A stretch of DNA of 9,753 nt from the NCBI GenBank assembly GCA_964388985.1, contig CAYMCJ010000039.1:1-9753 (forward strand), written 5' to 3'. Shown piece after piece: positions 5,619 through 9,753 of the stretch; position 1 is the stretch's first letter, and the number at the start of each line of letters is the position of its first letter. The notes below the pieces were generated by a model, which worked only from the letters and a program-made list of their open reading frames with translations, did no database searches and had not been told where the DNA came from. Made by a program: the position numbers and the translations under genes. Origin of the DNA: CAYMCJ01 sp964388985. GTDB taxonomy: Bacteria > Patescibacteriota > Patescibacteriia > Patescibacteriales > CAYMCJ01.

Positions 5619-6977
5619 CTAATTTCCATTATTTAACCTTTTTTCAATTTCAAATTTTACTTTTTTCAAACCAATAACTTCCTGAATCCCGGATTCCATA
5701 TCCCTTAATAAAATCGTTTCATCAATTAACTCTTTTTGCCCCAAGATTAAACAATATTTAGCTCCCAATCTATTCGCTTCTTCAAGCTGGGATTTTAGAC
5801 TGTCTTTGGTAAAAGCCTGCCTGACATTAATGCCGGATTTTCTTAATTCTTCAAATAAAACCAGAATCTTTCTCCTAGCCTGGTCTCCCAGTTGAGCGAC
5901 AAAAATAATATTTTTAGAGTCCTTTTTTAACGGTATGTTCTTTTCTTTTATTTTTAATATTATTCTTTCAATGCCCAATCCAAAACCGCAGGCCGGGGTC
6001 GGATGGCCTCCCATATACTCAACCAAACCATCATATCTTCCTCCGCCGCCCAAGGCAAGATTCCCGACGGCAACCTCTTTTTCTTCGTCAACCGGCCATA
6101 TTTCAAATACGGTCCGGCTATAATAATCAAGTCCTCTTACCAAATAAGGATTTAAACTGTAGGGAATATCAATTTCATCCAAATATTCCAATACTTTAAT
6201 AAAATGCTCACGGCATTCATCGCATAATGAATCCACTATCTGCGGCGCATCCTCTCTTAATTCAACACAGTTTTTTTCCTGGCAATCAAGCAAGCGCAAA
6301 GGATTCTTAGCCAGTCTCTTCTTGCAGTCATTGCATAATTTTGATCTTTTTCCCCTTTCTTTATAAAATTCAATAAGTTTGGAGAGATATTCCCCCCGAC
6401 ATTCGGCACAGCCGATGCTGTTAATTTGAACCTGGACGTTAATTTGCAGTTCGGAAAAAAAATTATAAGCAATTAATATTATTAAAAAATCAGCCGCCGG
6501 ATTTTCTTCGCCGAATATTTCCAAGTCAAACTGATATGATTGCCTGTACCGACCCGCCTGCGGCTTTTCATGCCTAAATATCGGCCCCAGCCAAAACATT
6601 TTAACCGGCTGCGGCAAATTAAACATGCCATGCTCAATGTAGGTCCTAACCAAACCCGGGGTTGCTTCCGGCCTCAGGGCTATTTTTTTTCCGTTTTTAT
6701 CAACAAAGGAATACATCTCTTTTGACACAATGTCGGTAGCTTTCCCGGTTGACCTTTCGTATAACTCCAGATATTCCAATATCGGGGTTTCAATTCTGTT
6801 AAATCCATAAATTTTTGCCATCTCGGTCGCCTTTTTAATTACTAAATCCCAATATTTATAATCTTCAAATAAAACATCTTTCATTCCTCTTAATCTGGAA
6901 AATCTCATCGGTGGCCTTTTCGGCCCTTTGAATTTTAAATTCGGTTTATTATTCTTTATTTTTTTCTTTCTTGGCAT
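5619..6977 (-). CDS. hisS: Histidyl-tRNA synthetase
   Basis: HisRS charges tRNA-His with histidine in the cytoplasm, using ATP. The 452-residue product shows the class II core: LRGMKDVL (29-36), RIETPILEYLELYERSTG (61-78, motif 1 region), LRPEATPGLVRTYIEH (101-116), motif 2 GPIFRHEKPQAGRYRQSYQF (131-150), the HisRS-specific LVRGLDYYSRTVFE (279-292), GGGGRYDGL (310-318) and motif 3 GFGLGIERI (331-339). A C-terminal anticodon-binding domain (about 355-450) follows. The insertion domain carries eight cysteines in four pairs (190/193, 215/218, 232/237, 252/255), suggesting two zinc sites, a variant seen in part of the bacterial family. Before the usual start lies a lysine-rich extension of about 25 residues. 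An in-frame ATG at 6908, with AAAGG 7 nt upstream, would remove most of it and is a realistic alternative start, since the ATG at 6977 has no Shine-Dalgarno sequence and follows an A/T repeat array. The stop is TAG. Confidence 0.95.
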   Translation of the reverse strand: MPRKKKIKNNKPNLKFKGPKRPPMRFSRLRGMKDVLFEDYKYWDLVIKKATEMAKIYGFNRIETPILEYLELYERSTGKATDIVSKEMYSFVDKNGKKIALRPEATPGLVRTYIEHGMFNLPQPVKMFWLGPIFRHEKPQAGRYRQSYQFDLEIFGEENPAADFLIILIAYNFFSELQINVQVQINSIGCAECRGEYLSKLIEFYKERGKRSKLCNDCKKRLAKNPLRLLDCQEKNCVELREDAPQIVDSLCDECREHFIKVLEYLDEIDIPYSLNPYLVRGLDYYSRTVFEIWPVDEEKEVAVGNLALGGGGRYDGLVEYMGGHPTPACGFGLGIERIILKIKEKNIPLKKDSKNIIFVAQLGDQARRKILVLFEELRKSGINVRQAFTKDSLKSQLEEANRLGAKYCLILGQKELIDETILLRDMESGIQEVIGLKKVKFEIEKRLNNGN

Positions 6978-6983
6978 AATTAT

Positions 6984-7092
6984 TTAGTTATCTAGTTAAT
7001 CGGTTACTTAGTTAAATAGTTAATTAGTTATACGGTTAGTTAACTTAGTTAATAGCCAATGTAACTACTAACTAATTAACCAAGTAACTAAA
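6984..7092. repeat. 8-bp phased GTTA/TAAC array between lepB and hisS
   Basis: GTTA occurs at 6987, 6995, 7003, 7011, 7019, 7027 and 7035, exactly every 8 bases, with related copies at 7039 and 7048. After a short middle (7052-7061) the polarity flips and TAAC occurs at 7062, 7069, 7077 and 7085, again 7 or 8 bases apart. The two halves can fold back: 7019-7030 pairs perfectly with 7069-7080, and 7008-7014 with 7085-7091. The array fills the whole gap between the two genes. It could be a degenerate slippage product, a weak terminator-like hairpin, or a set of phased binding sites. Confidence 0.75.
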
Positions 7093-7656
7093 TCAATACT
7101 GATATTCAGGCGCTTCAAATAAGCTAATTCTGTCGAACGGCCAACCCCTAAACAATACTCGCCCCGATAAAAAACTTTTCTTTATCGGCCCGAAACTACG
7201 CGAATCTTTTGATGAATTTCGGTTATCGCCCAAAACAAAATATTCATCATCGTCTAATATTATAATCTCTTCATTTAAGCTGTAAGTTTTTGTATTTTTA
7301 ATTAAATAAGACTCATCTAATATTACCCCTTCTGGGTACTGGCTGTTATAAATCTTTACATCGCCGTTCTTAATCTGGATTTTTTCGCCCGGCAAACCCA
7401 CTACTCTTTTAATAAAATATTCCTGCGGATTCAAAGGATAACGAAAAACAATAATATCTCCTCTGGCCGGGGACCTAAATCTATAAGTTATCTCATCAAT
7501 TATTAAATATTCATGGTCATAAAAATTCGGCTCCATTGAAGCGCCTTTTACATAAAAAGGCTGAATTAAAAAATACCTGATCGGTATTATAATTGCCAGA
7601 GAAATAACAACTACTTTTACTAATTCAAAAACAAAGCTAAAAAAATTTCTAAGCAT
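7093..7656 (-). CDS. lepB: Signal peptidase I
   Basis: Signal peptidase I is a membrane-bound serine protease that cuts signal peptides from exported proteins on the outer face of the membrane. The 187-residue product has one N-terminal hydrophobic helix (about 10-32) followed by the catalytic domain. Visible family boxes are VKGASMEPNF (36-45, nucleophile S40), RGDIIVFRYP (65-74), the general-base lysine K83 in YFIKRVVGLPGE (80-91), and GDNRNSSKDSRSFG (143-156). The length and single anchor match the short Gram-positive-like type. The ATG at 7656 has no Shine-Dalgarno site, but the hydrophobic anchor begins right after it. A promoter lies upstream at 7767-7795, giving a leader of about 100 nt. 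Two genes downstream is an exported surface protein, a plausible substrate. The gene ends with TGA. Confidence 0.95.
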   Translation of the reverse strand: MLRNFFSFVFELVKVVVISLAIIIPIRYFLIQPFYVKGASMEPNFYDHEYLIIDEITYRFRSPARGDIIVFRYPLNPQEYFIKRVVGLPGEKIQIKNGDVKIYNSQYPEGVILDESYLIKNTKTYSLNEEIIILDDDEYFVLGDNRNSSKDSRSFGPIKKSFLSGRVLFRGWPFDRISLFEAPEYQY

Positions 7657-7688
7657 GGGATTAATCTAAACAAAAAATATAACAAATA

Positions 7689-7720
7689 AGAAAAATAAGA
7701 AACTATTCTCTTATTTTTCT
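7689..7720. repeat. AT-only inverted repeat in the queA-lepB gap
   Basis: A 12-bp stem (7689-7700 with 7709-7720) surrounds an 8-base loop. Read on the minus strand it is followed by a T-rich stretch ending in six Ts (7674-7679 region), which makes it a weak terminator or attenuator candidate in the lepB leader. The stem has only three G-C pairs and sits about 70 nt after the queA stop and about 35 nt before the lepB start. An A/G-rich AAGGAG sequence (7721-7726 region) lies just upstream on the minus strand but has no start codon after it. Confidence 0.35.
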
Positions 7721-7766
7721 CCTTGTTTCTATTTTTTATTTTTATTAATTTTAATATCTAAAACTA

Positions 7767-7795
7767 AATATAACATTAATTATAAAATAAATCAA
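7767..7795 (-). promoter_or_regulatory. Candidate promoter of lepB
   Basis: On the minus strand TTGATT (7790-7795) and TATATT (7767-7772) are exactly 17 bases apart, directly after the queA stop codon. Transcription would begin near 7760 and leave a leader of about 100 nt before the lepB ATG, including the AT-only inverted repeat. The match is good, but the background is AT-rich. Confidence 0.45.
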
Positions 7796-7800
7796 CCCCC

Positions 7801-8856
7801 TTAAAAAATAAGCATCGCGTCTCCGTAGCTGTAAAAACAATATTTTTTATCAATTGCTTGCCTATAGGCCGCCTTGATGCGCTTTCCGCCGGCCAAAGCC
7901 ATAACCAGCATTAAAAGAGTGGATTTAGGCAGATGAAAATTAGTAATCATGGCGTCAACAATTTTAAACTTATAACCGGGGTAGATGAAATTTTTAATTT
8001 GTAATTTATAATTTATAATTTGACTAAAAGGTTTTTTAAAATCTTTCTTTAAACATCCTTCTAACGTTCTTGCGCTGGTGGTGCCAACCGCGATTATCCT
8101 TTTGCCTTCTTTTTTGGCTCCTATTATTCTTCTGGCAACCTCTTTTTTAATTTCCACAAATTCCGAATGCATTTTATGCTTTTTGATATTGTCCACCTTA
8201 ACCGGCGCGAAAGTGCCCAAACCGACATGCAAAGTAATATATTCAAACTGCACGCCTTTGGCTTTCAGCTTCTTTACTAGCCCGGGAGTAAAATGAAATC
8301 CGGCGGTTGGCGCGGCCACTGAACCGACTTTTTTGCTGTCAGCGTAAACTGTCTGATAATTTTTTTGGTCGGCAGCCAAGCTGTAATTTTTTCTTTTAAT
8401 ATAAGGCGGCAGGGGCGTATGCCCGATTTTTTCAATAATTTTTATCATTTTGTCCCAAGGTTTATTAAATTTCACCAGCCAAGTGCCGTCTTTATTGTTC
8501 TTAAATAATACACCCTCCAACCCTTTGCCGAATAGCACTTCTAATCCTTCCCGCTTGCGACTGCCGCCAACCAGACATTCCCAGCTGCTGCCTTTTATTT
8601 TTTTATGCAAAAATATTTCAATTTTTCCCCCGGTTCCTTTTCTTCTGCCAATTAAACGGGCCGGGAACACTTTTGAATTATTTAAAACCAAAACATCGCC
8701 CTTTTTTAAATAATCAACAATATTATAAAATTTTTTATGCTCAATCTGGCCGGTTTTTTTATTTAATAAAAGAAGCCGCGAATGGTCTCGCGGTTTTTGC
8801 GGCTGTTGCGCGATTAAATTTTTTGGCAAATAATAATCAAAATCCGACAATTTCAT
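7801..8856 (-). CDS. queA: S-adenosylmethionine:tRNA ribosyltransferase-isomerase
   Basis: QueA moves the ribose part of S-adenosylmethionine onto the 7-aminomethyl-7-deazaguanine of tRNA, making epoxyqueuosine, the penultimate step to queuosine at the wobble position. The 351-residue product has the full set of family boxes: VLVLNNSKVFPARL (55-68), GGKIEIFL (76-83), GHTPLPPYI (145-153), YQTVYA (167-172), GSVAAPTAGFHFT (178-190), LHVGLGTFAPV (209-219), HSEF (230-233), VGTTSARTLE (257-266), TNFHLPKSTLLMLV (305-318) and YGDAMLI (344-350). The length is close to the usual 340-360. Between LKKDFKKPF and FIYPGY it has an extra stretch of about 6 residues (within SQIINYKLQIKN) encoded by a 7-bp tandem repeat, inserted without breaking the frame. 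The ATG at 8856 fits the family N-terminus (MKLSDFDYYLP) but has no Shine-Dalgarno site. Confidence 0.96.
   Translation of the reverse strand: MKLSDFDYYLPKNLIAQQPQKPRDHSRLLLLNKKTGQIEHKKFYNIVDYLKKGDVLVLNNSKVFPARLIGRRKGTGGKIEIFLHKKIKGSSWECLVGGSRKREGLEVLFGKGLEGVLFKNNKDGTWLVKFNKPWDKMIKIIEKIGHTPLPPYIKRKNYSLAADQKNYQTVYADSKKVGSVAAPTAGFHFTPGLVKKLKAKGVQFEYITLHVGLGTFAPVKVDNIKKHKMHSEFVEIKKEVARRIIGAKKEGKRIIAVGTTSARTLEGCLKKDFKKPFSQIINYKLQIKNFIYPGYKFKIVDAMITNFHLPKSTLLMLVMALAGGKRIKAAYRQAIDKKYCFYSYGDAMLIF
7996..8023. repeat. 7-bp tandem repeat inside queA
   Basis: Four 7-base units follow each other: AATTTGT, AATTTAT, AATTTAT, AATTTGA. They lie in the queA coding region at about residues 278-287 and encode INYKLQI-type sequence absent from the matching loop of E. 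coli QueA as I recall it. Because 28 bases are not a multiple of three, other small length changes must have kept the frame, or the insert includes flanking bases. Confidence 0.75.
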
Positions 8857-8884
8857 GAATATAAAAATAAAATAATATAAAAAT

Positions 8885-8912
8885 AATATAAAAAATTAAA
8901 AACAAAATACAA
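8885..8912 (-). promoter_or_regulatory. Candidate promoter of queA
   Basis: On the minus strand TTGTAT (8907-8912, with another copy directly upstream at 8913-8918) is followed after 16 bases by TATATT (8885-8890). The gap 8857-8941 is almost pure A and T with repeated TATATTATTTT words, so chance matches are easy. No terminator-like hairpin is visible after the upstream PH-domain gene, and queA may simply be read from that operon. Confidence 0.28.
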
Positions 8913-8941
8913 ATACAACGGATTGTGATTTTCCTTTATTT

Positions 8942-9487
8942 TTAAATTTTTATTTTATTTTTATTTTTACTTCTTTCCGCCAATTTAATTAACGTATTTC
9001 TTACTTCATGGGGATGGGGAACTTCGTGGAATAAAAACCTCTGCTGGGCCCCGGCCGTTTGGATATAAACCTCGCCGTATTTTAATATAGTCGGGAAAAA
9101 CCCCTGCACTTCGCTGGTAACATCCTGTATCCGATATAGTCTTTGCTCCGAAATAGTGCGGGCAAAAAAGCCTTTTTGCTGAACATCAATTATTCGCTCA
9201 TTGGTAATAACCCAAATATCCAAATAATAATCAATAAAGGAAAAAAAGAAAAACACCCAGATAAAAAGATAATATGAGCTTGTCCCTAAAATTATTAAGG
9301 GATAAGAGATGGTTCCGTTAAACAGGGACGGCTGGGACGAAAAGGCTAAATAAAAAAATATCAACGGCAAAACAATCAATAAGGCAAACAAACACATTTT
9401 TTTTATTAAAATAAAAACATCCCGTCTTAAAATTTTAATTATTTTTTCGTCCTGGATTTTATTTGGCAGGCGATAAACAGACAGCAT
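8942..9487 (-). CDS. Bacterial PH-domain (DUF304/bPH2) membrane protein
   Basis: The 181-residue product has two hydrophobic helices, at about residues 28-48 and 63-84, and then a bacterial pleckstrin-homology domain of the DUF304 type at about 85-170. The family pattern is clear: YYLDIWVITNERIIDVQQKG (87-106), FARTISEQRLYRIQDVTSE (108-126), then GFFPTILKYGEVYIQTAGA and FHEVPHPHEVRNTLIKL. Such domains lie at the inner face of the membrane; their exact job is unknown in most bacteria. The ATG at 9487 follows the stop codon of the upstream small membrane gene by 3 nt with no room for its own Shine-Dalgarno site, suggesting translational coupling and a two-gene unit. The C-terminus is a lysine-rich tail (RSKNKNKIKI) encoded by a long A-rich tract. 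Confidence 0.88.
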   Translation of the reverse strand: MLSVYRLPNKIQDEKIIKILRRDVFILIKKMCLFALLIVLPLIFFYLAFSSQPSLFNGTISYPLIILGTSSYYLFIWVFFFFSFIDYYLDIWVITNERIIDVQQKGFFARTISEQRLYRIQDVTSEVQGFFPTILKYGEVYIQTAGAQQRFLFHEVPHPHEVRNTLIKLAERSKNKNKIKI

Positions 9488-9490
9488 AAA

Positions 9491-9745
9491 TTATAATTGA
9501 AAATCTATATTAAATAAACCTCTTAAGAGGGTAACATTCATGCTCCAGTCAATCTGACTAATATAATAATAGGAGCCGAAAAGCATAATAACCGAAACGC
9601 CGATATAAATAAAAGTCGTAAAAAAAGTGGTAAAATTCTTAAAGCCGAATTTAAACATATGATAAATCGCTATCAAGCCGAAAACAGACCATGGCACCAA
9701 AAAAGCAAAATATAAAAATAGAAAAACATATAAAGAAAAAGTCAT
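9491..9745 (-). CDS. Small two-helix membrane protein upstream of the PH-domain gene
   Basis: The 84-residue product is strongly hydrophobic, with helices at about 5-27 and 41-62 joined by a short loop (YHMFKFGFKNFTT), and a C-terminal segment QIDWSMNVTLLRGLFNIDFQL that may be amphipathic. I recognise no family. Its stop lies 3 nt before the PH-domain gene, so the two are almost certainly co-translated and may form a membrane complex. The ATG at 9745 is only 8 nt from the right edge, so its ribosome binding site and any earlier start cannot be seen; the protein may be longer if an in-frame start exists outside the window. Confidence 0.65.
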   Translation of the reverse strand: MTFSLYVFLFLYFAFLVPWSVFGLIAIYHMFKFGFKNFTTFFTTFIYIGVSVIMLFGSYYYISQIDWSMNVTLLRGLFNIDFQL

Positions 9746-9753
9746 AGTTCAAT

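Noticed and set aside
6257..6472. Second minus-strand frame of 71 codons inside hisS
   Set aside because: hisS continues through this stretch with its conserved insertion domain in another frame; this frame shows no recognisable pattern.
6984..7092. CRISPR-like array
   Set aside because: The repeated unit is only 8 bp with 4-base variable parts; no repeats of 23-40 bp, no spacers, no cas genes.
7996..8023. Frameshift or pseudogene in queA at the tandem repeat
   Set aside because: All conserved QueA boxes before and after the repeat are in the same frame and the gene runs to the normal YGDAMLI end.
8857..8941. Repeated TATATTATTTT words before queA as a special element
   Set aside because: In an almost pure A/T gap such near-repeats are expected by composition; no exact phase or symmetry beyond this was seen.
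1..9753. TGA recoding as in SR1/Gracilibacteria
   Set aside because: TGA acts as the natural stop of lepB (7093-7095) and of the DUF4173-like gene (1487-1489), right at the expected ends.

Overview
The window is a compact, AT-rich, bacterial-type segment in which every convincing gene lies on the minus strand, so transcription runs right to left. Gene content and style suggest a member of the Candidate Phyla Radiation (Patescibacteria, possibly a Parcubacteria-like lineage): small intergenic gaps, few clear Shine-Dalgarno sites, an S21-YqeY pair, and a cysteine-rich mosaic surface protein with fibronectin III, Kazal and DxDGDG calcium repeats. This placement is inferred from style, not from a marker gene. 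lepB and the DUF4173-like gene end in TGA and hisS in TAG, so the standard code is used and the TGA-recoding SR1/Gracilibacteria lineages are unlikely.

Right half (about 9.75 to 3.1 kb): mostly conserved functions. In transcription order these are a small two-helix membrane protein and a bacterial PH-domain membrane protein 3 nt apart, queA (tRNA queuosine synthesis), lepB (signal peptidase I), hisS (histidyl-tRNA synthetase), a large exported mosaic protein, then ribosomal protein S21 (GTG start) overlapping a GatB/YqeY-domain gene by 23 nt. The theme is translation and tRNA maturation plus export and the cell surface; LepB is the obvious candidate for releasing exported proteins such as the mosaic protein. 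The gaps hold an 8-bp phased GTTA array (lepB-hisS), an AT-only hairpin and promoter (queA-lepB), and a perfect palindrome over the ribosome binding site of the surface-protein gene.

Left third (about 3.1 kb to the left edge): an accessory zone with a DUF4173-like polytopic membrane protein, a Fic-domain protein with an N-terminal helix-turn-helix, and a previously uncalled 55-residue two-helix membrane protein. The gaps next to these genes carry four copies of one GC-rich hairpin repeat family, which is absent from the right-hand part. The Fic gene has a textbook promoter with a perfect 16-bp palindrome between -35 and -10 and a second copy 27 bp upstream, the layout expected of an autorepressed toxin-like gene. 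A promoter at the left edge reads out of the window.

Most noteworthy: (1) the hairpin repeat family, whose arm substitutions keep pairing (as G-U) only in the plus-strand sense, opposite to all genes; (2) the Fic self-regulation module; (3) the phased GTTA/TAAC array; (4) a 7-bp tandem repeat inserted in frame into queA. No gap exceeds 300 bases.
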